Shown: positions 1 through 6,635 of the stretch, piece after piece | Layout: every line of letters begins with the position of its first letter | Position numbering within the stretch: position 1 is the first letter of the stretch | Origin: a virus | Strand: one strand, 5' to 3' | Virus record (IMG/VR): IMGVR_UViG_3300043827_000384 | Location: 1 to 39,560 of that record | Length of the DNA stretch: 39,560 nucleotides | Made by a program: the position numbers and the translations under genes | Notes under the pieces: generated by a model | Databases searched by the model: none | What the model saw: only the letters and a program-made list of their open reading frames with translations | Told to the model about the DNA's origin: nothing

Positions 1-1
1 A

Positions 2-241
2 TACTATAAATCATTTATTCTTTATAGGTCGGCAATATATGACGAATGCATTTGTCCTCAAATTAAAAATAAAGTTTCTGTCGTGACTGGTAAGGAGCAG
101 ATAAACTTTTGTTTTATTGAAAGATTAGAAAGTGGTAGATGTGGTCCAAATGCAAAGTATTTTGAAGAATATAAATTTCCAGAAACAAATTCACCATGGT
201 GGATTCAAAATTTAGAAAAACTCAAAAAACTTTTAGGGTAA
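2..241 (+). CDS. C-terminal end of an unidentified protein (5' truncated)
   Basis: The frame is open from the left edge of the window and closes at TAA 239-241, giving 79 codons of a protein whose start lies outside. The piece has three scattered cysteines, then a basic, helical, lysine-rich tail (ending KKLLG). The next gene starts one base after the stop, which fits a polycistronic transcript. I do not recognise the family. That it is coding is inferred from the absence of stops, the amphipathic composition and the tight junction with the next gene. Confidence 0.6.
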   Translation, partial: YYKSFILYRSAIYDECICPQIKNKVSVVTGKEQINFCFIERLESGRCGPNAKYFEEYKFPETNSPWWIQNLEKLKKLLG

Positions 242-242
242 A

Positions 243-701
243 ATGAAAGATTGGAAAACCATATTTAACTCATTACCTGATGAAGAACAAGATAAACTTG
301 CTCTTTTGAGACTGATAGAATGCACAAATGGTGTGATACAACATATGCACAGAAATCAAAACTCTGATGCACTTTCATTAGAAGATACCAGAACAGCAAT
401 GAAGTTCTCAATGAAATGTATGAAAACTCAAACTATTTTATTAGGTGATGAGGTGATTACATTTGCACCAGAAACCAAAAAGATTATGAAAGAAGTAAGA
501 GAACTTTATATTTCTGGATTTAAACAACAAAAACAAGAAGATTACGAAGAGTTTATGATTGCCTCTGTTTGTAATCTTAATGCAATCGGTAAAAAAAGAA
601 TACTTAAGGCACGAACAATACTTTTTGATAACTTATATGATATTCCTCATCATACATTAGACTGGGGACTTTCTTATATTTTTAATTTAATGAATTGGTA
701 A
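243..701 (+). CDS. Hypothetical protein, 152 aa
   Basis: The ATG at 243 follows the previous stop by one base, so translation is probably coupled. The product is soluble, mostly helical and charged, with many Met, Lys and Glu residues and no signal peptide, membrane segment or metal-binding cysteine cluster. The N-terminus (MKDWKTIFNSLPDEEQDKLA) looks like a helix-loop-helix. I do not recognise a family. The ordered codon use and the position in a run of same-strand genes support that it is real. Confidence 0.7.
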   Translation: MKDWKTIFNSLPDEEQDKLALLRLIECTNGVIQHMHRNQNSDALSLEDTRTAMKFSMKCMKTQTILLGDEVITFAPETKKIMKEVRELYISGFKQQKQEDYEEFMIASVCNLNAIGKKRILKARTILFDNLYDIPHHTLDWGLSYIFNLMNW

Positions 702-734
702 AAACCTAAATATACTAAAACTCTGAATCATCAT

Positions 735-932
735 ATGAATATTCACCCCGACGATATTGTTCTTATAAATACATCTAAACTTTTTCAATATCATGTTCAG
801 GTAAGAGAAATAGATGAGTGTGATGATATTGAAGAGATTCGCAATGCACTTAAAGGTTTACTTAAACTTTTTATGAAACAACAAGAAGTGGTTGCAAGTC
901 TTGGAATTGAACCTATTAACAATCAGACCTAA
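735..932 (+). CDS. Hypothetical small protein, 65 aa
   Basis: Small acidic protein beginning MNIHPDDIVLINTSK. The second half (about residues 28-56) is predicted by eye to be one long amphipathic helix. No catalytic motif is visible. It lies 33 bases after the previous gene and 8 bases before the next. The function is unknown. It could be a small regulatory or host-interaction protein of the kind common in T4-like phages. Confidence 0.6.
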   Translation: MNIHPDDIVLINTSKLFQYHVQVREIDECDDIEEIRNALKGLLKLFMKQQEVVASLGIEPINNQT

Positions 933-940
933 AACTAGAT

Positions 941-1108
941 ATGATAAAAAACGAGTGCTATAAACCTTCTTTTGAAAAAAGACTCGCAAAACTTGAAGAG
1001 GAAAATATAGAGACAACTAATGTGTTGCACGAACTTAAAGTTGATATTGAAATGCTTAAAAGTAAAATGCAAACTCTTGAAAATTTTATTATTGGTGACA
1101 ACAAATGA
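941..1108 (+). CDS. Small coiled-coil protein, 55 aa
   Basis: ATG 941 to TGA 1106-1108 encodes 55 residues. From about residue 12 onward there is a heptad-like pattern (RLAKLEEENIETTNVLHELK followed by IEMLKSKMQTLENF), the signature of a short coiled coil. Its stop overlaps the next gene's start as ATGA at 1105-1108, so the two are probably translationally coupled. The function is unknown. An opposite-strand frame over the same bases is a shadow. Confidence 0.6.
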   Translation: MIKNECYKPSFEKRLAKLEEENIETTNVLHELKVDIEMLKSKMQTLENFIIGDNK

Positions 1109-1590
1109 CCATTCATTTCAATCACGCAGAACATACACTTGAACAACTTGAGGGATTTCTGCACGATGCAATAAGTGAAGAAAATATTAGTGCCGAGAAA
1201 ATCTATGATACAATCATAGAAAATGTTGCAGCAAATGTAGAGCACCATCAGATACATTATCAAAAATCAGAAAGACTTTTCAATCTTCTGAAAGGTTATG
1301 TAAAACCAAATTCAACAGTGATTGAAAAAGATTTATATGATGCTGCAATAGAAGAAAGAGAATATTATGAATCTTCTATGCAATCTTGGGGACATGATAA
1401 AGAAGATAAAGTAGTCAAGTGGAAACTTCCTGTTCAGCAAGGTGTAGATGATTATTACATTCAATTTCCAGATGATTTGTTAGAAGCAGCAAATCTTCAA
1501 GAAGGAGATACTGTAGAATGGGTAGATAATGGTGATGGAACATATTCTATGCACAAAATAACAAAGACACTTACAATTAGCGATTGCTAA
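1105..1590 (+). CDS. AbrB/MazE-like swapped-hairpin domain protein, 161 aa
   Basis: Two parts are visible. Residues 1-95 are helical and acidic. Residues 104-152 read as an AbrB-type beta element (YYIQFPDDLLEAANLQEGDT followed by VEWVDNGDGTYSM), with the usual pattern of strand, P-x-x-L-L, LxEGD turn and a final strand around DNGDGT. AbrB-fold domains bind DNA in antitoxins and transition-state regulators. From memory, T4-like cyanophages carry proteins with this same C-terminal domain. A DNA-binding or regulatory role is inferred. The start overlaps the stop of the upstream coiled-coil gene (ATGA). Confidence 0.7.
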   Translation: MTIHFNHAEHTLEQLEGFLHDAISEENISAEKIYDTIIENVAANVEHHQIHYQKSERLFNLLKGYVKPNSTVIEKDLYDAAIEEREYYESSMQSWGHDKEDKVVKWKLPVQQGVDDYYIQFPDDLLEAANLQEGDTVEWVDNGDGTYSMHKITKTLTISDC

Positions 1591-1778
1591 TGTGGGGAAT
1601 ACTTTACTCCATTCTGGAATGTGGTTCATTTATTGATTGTCATTATAAAAACTTGACGAAACCAAAAGAACCTGCTAGTATTATATGCAGGCACTTTATT
1701 GCTGAAAAATCAAAATTACCTAATTATTGTATTGAAACGTCAGAGGAGATTTTAGATGTCATTGAGCCAATCAGTTGA
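1590..1778 (+). CDS. Hypothetical small cysteine-containing protein, 62 aa
   Basis: An in-frame TTG lies at 1584, but the ATG at 1590 is preferred because it overlaps the previous stop as TAATG. The protein has four cysteines spread along its length and no clear CxxC pair. Its last 23 bases overlap the next gene, which has the stronger ribosome binding site. The function is unknown, and reality is less certain than for its neighbours. Confidence 0.4.
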   Translation: MWGILYSILECGSFIDCHYKNLTKPKEPASIICRHFIAEKSKLPNYCIETSEEILDVIEPIS

Positions 1779-1953
1779 AGAAAGTTTGAGAGAAGCAGAA
1801 TCACATTTGCGAAATGCACTTGCATTTGCAGCCCGACAGGAAAAACCTTATGTTGGAAAACATATTTCTGATATGATACTATCAATTGATAATTTGATTA
1901 GCACTGATGCACTGTTTGATAAACTTGATTCGATGATGGGAGATAAAAAATGA
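1756..1953 (+). CDS. Hypothetical helical protein, 65 aa
   Basis: A strong Shine-Dalgarno (GAGGAG, 1743-1748) lies seven bases before the ATG. The product is almost wholly helical (SLSQSVEESLREAESHLRNA), with no membrane segment. Its stop overlaps the next start as ATGA at 1950-1953. The function is unknown. Confidence 0.65.
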   Translation: MSLSQSVEESLREAESHLRNALAFAARQEKPYVGKHISDMILSIDNLISTDALFDKLDSMMGDKK

Positions 1954-2366
1954 ATGAAGTTTCTACAGGAGAACTGATTGATTCTCCCAAGTTTCAAGAG
2001 GAACAATCAAAGAAGCATACTTTGTTAGAGTCTCTAAATTCACCAGAAACAAAGAAGATGCAGGAAGAACTACAAAAAGCACATCAAGAAAGTATTGAAA
2101 AATCTGTGGGATGGTATCATATGCTTTCTGCCGAAGATAAGTATAAGGCAGTGGAAGCACTTTGTTATATTATCTGTAAGGCAGAAAAAGAGGGAACCAG
2201 TCATCGTGGATTGATGAATGAACTTGGTGTATATCCTGAGGCATTTTGGATTGATGGCCTTTTGGATATTCATAATGCGCTTTATGTAGAGTATCAAGAA
2301 CAAGACTCAAAGTATTATGCTCAAAAAAATACTGAAATTCAGAATAATGATGTGACAGTCAACTAA
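1950..2366 (+). CDS. Conserved phage protein, 138 aa, unknown function
   Basis: The start is within an ATGA overlap, with GGGAG about seven bases upstream. Residues 1-50 are a charged helix. The core (GWYHMLSAEDKYKAVEALCY, then CKAEKEGTSHRGLMNELGVY) is compact and resembles, from memory, a conserved small protein of T4-like cyanophages. The last 20 residues are polar and probably disordered. It ends a run of coupled genes just before a promoter-like site. Confidence 0.65.
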   Translation: MNEVSTGELIDSPKFQEEQSKKHTLLESLNSPETKKMQEELQKAHQESIEKSVGWYHMLSAEDKYKAVEALCYIICKAEKEGTSHRGLMNELGVYPEAFWIDGLLDIHNALYVEYQEQDSKYYAQKNTEIQNNDVTVN

Positions 2367-2380
2367 CTGGTACAGGATGC

Positions 2381-2409
2381 TTGATTTTTTTCGTAAAATG
2401 CTCTATTCT
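2381..2409 (+). promoter_or_regulatory. Sigma70-type promoter
   Basis: TTGATT (2381-2386), a 17-bp spacer and TATTCT (2404-2409) match the host sigma70 pattern with correct spacing. The site lies between the stop at 2366 and the next start at 2432, so it would drive the two small genes and the restriction-modification pair. It is predicted by eye only. Confidence 0.5.
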
Positions 2410-2431
2410 GTAAAGGTGAATTTGAGTTATT

Positions 2432-2599
2432 ATGCAAAAATATAGTGTTGATTCTTTGTCTCATGAGCAATTAGAAATTGTTTCTGAAAATGCAGAAGAA
2501 TTTCTTTATTCAAAAAATGTTAAACTAATGTCTCATTCTTATGAGAATATTATTTTACAGGCAATTGCACATGGATTTGAATTTCAAGTAGATCAATGA
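2432..2599 (+). CDS. Hypothetical small protein, 55 aa
   Basis: ATG 2432 to TGA 2597-2599 gives 55 residues, beginning MQKYSVDSLSHEQLEIVSEN, mostly helical and acidic. It is the first gene behind the promoter at 2381-2409. The stop overlaps the next start as ATGA (2596-2599). No family recognised. Confidence 0.55.
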   Translation: MQKYSVDSLSHEQLEIVSENAEEFLYSKNVKLMSHSYENIILQAIAHGFEFQVDQ

Positions 2600-2763
2600 G
2601 TACACCAAATTGGCAACACAATAGTGGTAAAGATCCAAAAAGAAAACTAAAGCCAAGAAAACTGAAGGATCGTAGACAAGCACTTCAAGCATTACTTCGC
2701 AAACTCAATTTCGACAAAAATGATAAGAAAAATGTCGATTATTTTATAAAATTCTCTACATAA
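2596..2763 (+). CDS. Small very basic protein, 55 aa
   Basis: ATG 2596 to TAA 2761-2763. About a third of residues are Lys or Arg, concentrated in the first 40 (DPKRKLKPRKLKDRRQALQA), which suggests nucleic-acid binding. It sits nine bases ahead of the restriction endonuclease candidate and could be a controller or part of that unit, but no helix-turn-helix can be made out. The function is unknown. Confidence 0.5.
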   Translation: MSTPNWQHNSGKDPKRKLKPRKLKDRRQALQALLRKLNFDKNDKKNVDYFIKFST

Positions 2764-2772
2764 CTAAAAGTC

Positions 2773-3294
2773 ATGATTTTTGCCGAAGAAATTGTTAACT
2801 ATGAAAGTCACAAAAATGCACTAAAGGATAGGGATAATCATCCATATATTAATTCTAAGTTTCTCGTTTATAAGGAAATGAGTAGCAAAAAAAAGGGTAA
2901 ATATTTTGAAATAATTGTTGAAGAATATCTAGAGAAAAATGGTTACAAAGTAAGTAAAGCAAAAAATACAGATCATGATCGTATCATTAATAATCTTATC
3001 AAACTTGAAATTAAAAGTTCTCTACTTTGGGGTACAGGCACACATTTTCGTTGGCAGCAAATTCGTACATCTCAAGACTATGATTTGATGTGTTTTCTTG
3101 CTGTATATCCTGATCGTATTCAATTTTACGGTGCCACTAAAGATGTGATAAAATCTAACTTAGAAGTACAAGATGAAAATGGCAAATGGACTTACAATCA
3201 ACATGGTGGAAAGCGTATTAATTCTGGTACTTTTGTGATTGATGGTATGCCAGAAGATTTTAGTTGGTTTCAACCTTTGGAGGAACTTTTATGA
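2773..3294 (+). CDS. Putative type II restriction endonuclease (PD-(D/E)XK fold)
   Basis: A 173-aa protein. After a helix with EYLEKNGY (51-58) come Asp67/Asp69 (NTDHDRII) and, ten residues on, LEIKSS with Glu79-x-Lys81: the spacing and hydrophobic context of a PD-(D/E)XK active site. The following FRWQQIRTSQDYDLMCFLAV and DRIQFYG segments match the core strands that follow in many small restriction enzymes. The stop overlaps the start of a DNA methyltransferase (ATGA, 3291-3294), the strongest contextual evidence for a restriction-modification pair. The recognition site is unknown. Alternatives are a phage nuclease of the same fold or an inactive relic, although no catalytic residue seems missing. 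Confidence 0.65.
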   Translation: MIFAEEIVNYESHKNALKDRDNHPYINSKFLVYKEMSSKKKGKYFEIIVEEYLEKNGYKVSKAKNTDHDRIINNLIKLEIKSSLLWGTGTHFRWQQIRTSQDYDLMCFLAVYPDRIQFYGATKDVIKSNLEVQDENGKWTYNQHGGKRINSGTFVIDGMPEDFSWFQPLEELL

Positions 3295-4034
3295 TTGAAA
3301 ATAAAGATTGTTTAGAATATCTGAAAACACTCGAAGATAATAGTGTGGACATGGTTCTTACTGATCCACCATACTTTATTGGATTTGATGGTGGAAAGGG
3401 ATGGGATTCTCAATGGAAAAATGAATATGATTATTTGTCTTGGTGTGTTCAGTGGACACACCAGTGTGTTCGTGTACTCAAACCCAATCGCATGTTGATT
3501 GTTTGGGGAACACTCAAGACAGAAACATTCTTGCGGTATAAGTTAGAAATCAGCGATAAGTTTCCGATGCTTATGCCACAAAATGAGATCATCTGGAGTT
3601 ATAATTGGGGTGGGCGCAGTAAAATTAACTTTGCGCGTAAGCATGAATATGCTTTCTGTTGGTCAAAGGGTGATGTATTTCTTTTCAACGATAATGATAT
3701 TCGTGTAGAACGTAAAGTTAAGAAAAATCTCCGAACCGGACAGGATCATACACAAGGAACAATACCAACATGCGTATGGGAAAAGAATAATCATACAACT
3801 TCAAAAGAATTTTGTGGATGGCATCCTACAACAAAAAATCTTGAAGTTTTAGAAAAAATGATTCGTGCTTATACAAATGAAAATGATACTGTTCTTGATA
3901 TTTTTATGGGTTCTGGATCAACTGCAATCGCTGCCGAAAGATGTAATCGTAAGTATATTGGATGTGAACGTGATTCAGAATATCATTCAAAATCATTACA
4001 AAGAATTAAAGAACAAAATCCACTTAGTCTGTGA
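3291..4034 (+). CDS. DNA adenine/cytosine-N4 methyltransferase, beta class
   Basis: The ATG at 3291 is chosen over an upstream in-frame start because GGAGGA (3279-3284) lies just before it and it overlaps the nuclease stop as ATGA. This gives 247 aa. Motif IV, TDPPY (24-28), is N-terminal, and the AdoMet-binding motif I, DIFMGSGSTAIAA, is C-terminal. That order defines the beta class of amino-methyltransferases (N6-adenine or N4-cytosine). The DPPY form favours adenine. Segments WGTLKTETFLRYKL and WHPTTKNLEVLEKMI are typical of the family. With the upstream PD-(D/E)XK protein it would protect the phage genome while foreign DNA is cut. A role independent of restriction is possible. Confidence 0.85.
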   Translation: MIENKDCLEYLKTLEDNSVDMVLTDPPYFIGFDGGKGWDSQWKNEYDYLSWCVQWTHQCVRVLKPNRMLIVWGTLKTETFLRYKLEISDKFPMLMPQNEIIWSYNWGGRSKINFARKHEYAFCWSKGDVFLFNDNDIRVERKVKKNLRTGQDHTQGTIPTCVWEKNNHTTSKEFCGWHPTTKNLEVLEKMIRAYTNENDTVLDIFMGSGSTAIAAERCNRKYIGCERDSEYHSKSLQRIKEQNPLSL

Positions 4035-4066
4035 CACTTGACAAAGTGTACTCAAATACATAATTT
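4034..4066 (+). promoter_or_regulatory. Hairpin overlapping a sigma70-type promoter
   Basis: ACACTT (4034-4039) and AAGTGT (4044-4049) form a 6-bp stem with a GACA loop, immediately behind the methyltransferase stop. TTGACA (4038-4043), 17 bp and TAATTT (4061-4066) form a promoter that overlaps the hairpin. A second -10-like box (TATACT, 4082-4087) lacks a clear -35. The site would start the transcript for the genes from 4112 on. Confidence 0.45.
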
Positions 4067-4111
4067 TTCTAAAAAATCATTTATACTGAATCTGTTCAAA
4101 CATTTTATTTT

Positions 4112-4294
4112 ATGATCTATTCCGATCCTCTTAATTTGTTTTCTACCTTCGATAATGAAGATTTTGTCTACACTTGGTGTATTGAATGGATTCAACATTA
4201 CAATGACTTAGAATCATTATTTACGTCTATTTGTTCAAATGGAATTGAACTTCGTCAAGAAGAAATCAATTCATACAAATACTTTGATGTTTGA
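4112..4294 (+). CDS. Hypothetical small acidic protein, 60 aa
   Basis: ATG 4112 to TGA 4292-4294. An acidic, aromatic-rich protein (MIYSDPLNLFSTFDNEDFVY) without recognisable motif. It is the first gene after the promoter at 4038-4066 and is followed within nine bases by another small gene. The function is unknown. Confidence 0.55.
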   Translation: MIYSDPLNLFSTFDNEDFVYTWCIEWIQHYNDLESLFTSICSNGIELRQEEINSYKYFDV

Positions 4295-4302
4295 ATAACT
4301 TA

Positions 4303-4512
4303 ATGATTTCTGATCTAACATACAAATCGATTGATTCTCAATCACTCTGCAACATTGCATACTTTTTGTATCTACAATCTGCATATAAAAAACATACTCG
4401 AATACCAACTCGACGAGAGTTGATGAAAAGAAATCCGGAGTATATTATCAAAAGAAATGAGCAGAATGATGACAAAAAATTAGGAATTAAACGTTATTGT
4501 CTTCTGGACTAA
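4303..4512 (+). CDS. Hypothetical small basic protein, 69 aa
   Basis: The frame also has an upstream TTG at 4291, but the ATG at 4303 avoids overlap and is preferred. The second half is strongly basic (RIPTRRELMKRNPEYIIKRN), compatible with RNA or DNA binding. The next gene starts four bases after the stop. No family recognised. Confidence 0.5.
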   Translation: MISDLTYKSIDSQSLCNIAYFLYLQSAYKKHTRIPTRRELMKRNPEYIIKRNEQNDDKKLGIKRYCLLD

Positions 4513-4515
4513 ATC

Positions 4516-4815
4516 ATGTCAAAATACAAAGCAAAGATATGGACAAAAGATGGAGTCTTGACTGATTATACGGAAGCATTGTATACTTCCATCGCACAAA
4601 ACAAATTGTCTCGAATCTATGGAGTTTCTCCTGATAAGATTCAGTGCATTCAATTAGATCAAAAATCAGAGGAAAATTCGGAAAATGATTCTCATTTTTC
4701 GTTTTGGGCAATTCCAATAAGTATTGGAATTTGGATTTGTATTAGTTATTGGTGGATTTTATTTCTTATATTTGGGATTTATTGTATTCTCAAATGGTAT
4801 TATTCAGAGTCATGA
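4516..4815 (+). CDS. Small membrane protein with soluble N-terminal domain, 99 aa
   Basis: Residues 1-50 form a small soluble beta/alpha unit (KAKIWTKDGVLTDYTEALYT), followed by an acidic linker (51-60) and two closely spaced hydrophobic segments (about 63-78 and 80-96) rich in Trp, Ile and Phe. This predicts a hairpin in the host inner membrane. Such small proteins can act in host takeover, superinfection exclusion or lysis timing, but nothing specific can be assigned. Confidence 0.6.
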   Translation: MSKYKAKIWTKDGVLTDYTEALYTSIAQNKLSRIYGVSPDKIQCIQLDQKSEENSENDSHFSFWAIPISIGIWICISYWWILFLIFGIYCILKWYYSES

Positions 4816-4816
4816 C

Positions 4817-4880
4817 TGTGACAATTTTTGAACTGTCACATATCATCTTTCATTTTGCCATTGGGTGTGCAATACTGTAA
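4817..4880 (+). promoter_or_regulatory. Hairpin followed by promoter-like site
   Basis: TGTGACA (4817-4823) and TGTCACA (4834-4840) form a 7-bp stem directly after the membrane-protein stop. Downstream, AATACTGTAAGAGTCAAA (from 4871) resembles the -10 and initial region of the duplicated promoter at 5321-5392 (TATTATTAAAGAGTCAAA). No good -35 is visible. The hairpin-then-promoter layout recurs four times in this region. Confidence 0.4.
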
Positions 4881-4903
4881 GAGTCAAACAAAGGGAGTTC
4901 GTT

Positions 4904-5047
4904 ATGTGGGATGAGATTCAAGACATGCAGGGAGAAATCTTTGATGTTTGTGAAAATACTGGAATGCTAATTCCTGCCGGTTCAGAATCAATTTCTCAGG
5001 AAATGATTGATGAAATGCACACCTGGGCAGAAATGAATTGTAATTAG
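4904..5047 (+). CDS. Hypothetical small acidic protein, 47 aa
   Basis: A GTG further upstream (4865) is in frame, but the ATG at 4904 follows a GGGAG ribosome binding site (4893-4897) and lies after the predicted promoter, so it is chosen. The protein is acidic (MWDEIQDMQGEIFDVCENTG) with an amphipathic C-terminal helix. The function is unknown. Confidence 0.6.
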   Translation: MWDEIQDMQGEIFDVCENTGMLIPAGSESISQEMIDEMHTWAEMNCN

Positions 5048-5054
5048 ATTTACT

Positions 5055-5183
5055 ATGAAATCTCGTTATTTGGTTTATGTCATCGGCACACTTGTGATGA
5101 TGATTGGATGGAACATATTTCTTATCTCTCGGGATAATGAATTGTTCAAGGTTTATGATGCACAAACTACTCAAACAAAATGA
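5055..5183 (+). CDS. Small single-pass membrane peptide, 42 aa
   Basis: ATG 5055 to TGA 5181-5183. A basic start (MKSRY) is followed by a hydrophobic stretch at about residues 6-24 (LVYVIGTLVMMIGWNIFLIS) and a polar tail. It is a predicted one-span membrane peptide with the N-terminus probably inside. It overlaps the next gene's start as ATGA. Possibly a host-membrane effector; the function is unknown. Confidence 0.5.
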   Translation: MKSRYLVYVIGTLVMMIGWNIFLISRDNELFKVYDAQTTQTK

Positions 5184-5308
5184 TGCCCGACTTCTATTCT
5201 TTCTCTGGTGATGGTGTTACTTGGTTGGGAGCAGTTGGTATTGCTTCTAGCCTGATAATCATAATCACAGCATTTCGACGTTATTCTAATTCTCCTTTGA
5301 AAAAATAA
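5180..5308 (+). CDS. Small single-pass membrane peptide, 42 aa
   Basis: ATG 5180 (a second ATG follows at 5183) to TAA 5306-5308. One hydrophobic segment, about residues 14-31 (TWLGAVGIASSLIIIITAF), is followed by a basic tail (RRYSNSPLKK), which by the positive-inside rule puts the C-terminus in the cytoplasm. It is coupled to the previous membrane peptide, so the two may act together. The function is unknown. Confidence 0.5.
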   Translation: MMPDFYSFSGDGVTWLGAVGIASSLIIIITAFRRYSNSPLKK

Positions 5309-5320
5309 TATGATGAGATT

Positions 5321-5392
5321 GTGCCAGTTTGAGAACTGGCACAATAAATGAGCACACGCCGGAAAATCATGTATTATTAAAGAGTCAAAGAA
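5321..5392 (+). repeat. Hairpin-promoter cassette, copy 1 of a 72-bp direct repeat
   Basis: GTGCCAGTT (5321-5329) and AACTGGCAC (5334-5342) form a 9-bp stem with a TGAG loop. The following bases contain an early-type promoter (TGAGCA 5349-5354, 17 bp, TATTAT 5372-5377). Bases 5334-5392 are identical over 59 bp to 6204-6262; only the four loop bases differ in the rest. It lies just upstream of the gene at 5404 and probably drives it. The stem may cap transcripts of the preceding genes, though it has no T-tract. Confidence 0.8.
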
Positions 5393-5403
5393 CTTGATTG
5401 AAA

Positions 5404-5871
5404 ATGACTGCTACTTTTTCACAATTTGTTGCCGAACAGGATGCAAAGAATAGCATTCAACTCAATGTAAATAAGTGGTGTTATATGCTCACTGATTCTC
5501 TATGTCAGAATTACATTAATTATGCTATTCGTGGGCATCAACGTGCGATTGATAATTTGAATTACACATACGACACAACTGATTCTGTTCAATCACAATA
5601 TCATCAGCAGAAAATTGATGAATTGAAGTCCGGTGTTTGCCCGATTGATTATGTAATTGAGTCTGGCAATAAGTATCACAAAGTCATCCTTGTTGATGGT
5701 GGTGGACAGCGTTCTGTTCATTGTTTCATCGACAAGAATACTGGTGAAGTTTACAAGTCTGCATCTTGGAAATCTCCTGCCAAAGGTGTTCGCTACGATC
5801 TGCGATTGATTAAAGATCGTGAATGGTTGTTTGTTAATGCTGATTGGTCTGGTGGTTATCTTTACAAATAA
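5404..5871 (+). CDS. Conserved cyanophage-type protein, 155 aa, unknown function
   Basis: ATG 5404 is preferred to an in-frame TTG at 5398. The N-terminal 85 residues are helical. The C-terminal part (YHKVILVDGGGQRSVHCFID, then TGEVYKSASWKSPAKGVRYD) is a compact beta domain that I recall as widespread in T4-like cyanophages, where it is annotated only as hypothetical. No catalytic motif is clear. Its position directly behind the promoter cassette at 5321-5392 suggests early or middle expression. Confidence 0.75.
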   Translation: MTATFSQFVAEQDAKNSIQLNVNKWCYMLTDSLCQNYINYAIRGHQRAIDNLNYTYDTTDSVQSQYHQQKIDELKSGVCPIDYVIESGNKYHKVILVDGGGQRSVHCFIDKNTGEVYKSASWKSPAKGVRYDLRLIKDREWLFVNADWSGGYLYK

Positions 5872-5909
5872 TCAAACTACAATAAAAGTGTCATCTAAAC
5901 TTTTTTTTC

Positions 5910-5957
5910 ATGAACGCACCCACTAAGTTCAATCACCTGTCACCTGAAAAACTATGA
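5910..5957 (+). CDS. Possible 15-aa peptide
   Basis: ATG 5910 to TGA 5955-5957 encodes MNAPTKFNHLSPEKL. It could be the start of a once longer gene, since the sequence reads like a normal protein N-terminus, or chance. It lies in the 118-bp gap before the HicA-like gene and has no ribosome binding site. Low confidence. Confidence 0.2.
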   Translation: MNAPTKFNHLSPEKL

Positions 5958-5989
5958 GGTTTAAATGAATTTTATTAACGAGGATTTTC

Positions 5990-6178
5990 ATGATGAAATA
6001 CAATGATTTTTTAAAAGAATTGATTGCTCGTGGATGTTATGAGCATCGCACAGGTGGCAAACATTTGATTTATCGGCATTCAAAGTTGAATCGAAATCTT
6101 GTTATTACCAAAGCGAAAAAAGTCTCCTTGGGAGTCTATCGAGAGTGTGATAAACTTCTACAATCAGTTGGCGCATAA
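5990..6178 (+). CDS. hicA: HicA-like mRNA interferase (YcfA family), apparently solitary
   Basis: A 62-aa protein with the dsRNA-binding-like layout of HicA: N-terminal helix (NDFLKELIARGCYEHRT), then GGKHLIYRH, in which the family's conserved Gly and catalytic His occur (normally GSHhxy), then a strand and a C-terminal helix. HicA cuts mRNA and is usually held inactive by HicB encoded just downstream. No HicB-like frame is present here: the next gene (6283) is an unrelated phage protein. A GAGG site (5980-5983) supports ATG 5990, and ATG 5993 is also possible. It could be an active effector against host mRNA, an orphan with a host antitoxin, or a repurposed RNA-binding protein. Confidence 0.65.
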   Translation: MMKYNDFLKELIARGCYEHRTGGKHLIYRHSKLNRNLVITKAKKVSLGVYRECDKLLQSVGA

Positions 6179-6190
6179 AATGTTACTGAT

Positions 6191-6262
6191 GTGCCAGTTG
6201 TAGAACTGGCACAATAAATGAGCACACGCCGGAAAATCATGTATTATTAAAGAGTCAAAGAA
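6191..6262 (+). repeat. Hairpin-promoter cassette, copy 2 of a 72-bp direct repeat
   Basis: Same structure as 5321-5392: GTGCCAGTT (6191-6199), loop GTAG, AACTGGCAC (6204-6212), then the identical promoter region with TGAGCA and TATTAT 17 bp apart. It begins just after the HicA-like gene stop and precedes the gene at 6283. The repeat pair brackets 5404-6178, so recombination between the copies would delete exactly that segment and leave one promoter. Confidence 0.8.
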
Positions 6263-6282
6263 ACCAAGCGACTTCACTCATC

Positions 6283-6597
6283 ATGCGTAAGATCGAATCC
6301 CAAATGATTGCCGCTATTAAAGCAGGCAAAGATTTCAAACTCGATAACACTGAGGTGATTGCATGTTCGAACGTTGTGGATGTATTTTTGCACGGTAATT
6401 TGATTGCTCGAATTGGTGAGACTTGGATACAATTATTTGATGGCGGTTGGCAGACTCAAACTACCAAATCACGTCTTAATGCTATTCTGGGTTCCTTTGG
6501 TTTGCCTCATGAAGGTATCTTCCAACGTAAAGGTGAGTGGTTTGTTAATATGAATGATATGACTATTCCTTTCTTTTCTGGAATGCGTCTGAACTGA
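6283..6597 (+). CDS. Conserved cyanophage-type protein, 104 aa, unknown function
   Basis: Starts MRKIESQMIAAIKAGKDF. The middle reads HGNLIARIGETWIQLFDGGW and TTKSRLNAILGSFG. I recall this arrangement (short helix, HGN-x-IA, LFDGGWQ, TTKSRLNAI) as a family found in most T4-like cyanophages and annotated hypothetical. It probably forms a small alpha/beta domain. It is expressed from the promoter copy at 6191-6262. This is one of the better pointers to a cyanobacterial host. Confidence 0.75.
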   Translation: MRKIESQMIAAIKAGKDFKLDNTEVIACSNVVDVFLHGNLIARIGETWIQLFDGGWQTQTTKSRLNAILGSFGLPHEGIFQRKGEWFVNMNDMTIPFFSGMRLN

Positions 6598-6635
6598 ATC
6601 TGATCTTTATTCATTCATATTCACAATCAAAACAA

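Noticed and set aside
958-1263. 101-aa minus-strand frame
   Set aside because: Antisense shadow of the coiled-coil gene and the AbrB-like gene, both of which have better start/stop junctions.
1963-2303. Two minus-strand frames
   Set aside because: Antisense to the conserved 138-aa gene, with no ribosome binding site or recognisable product.
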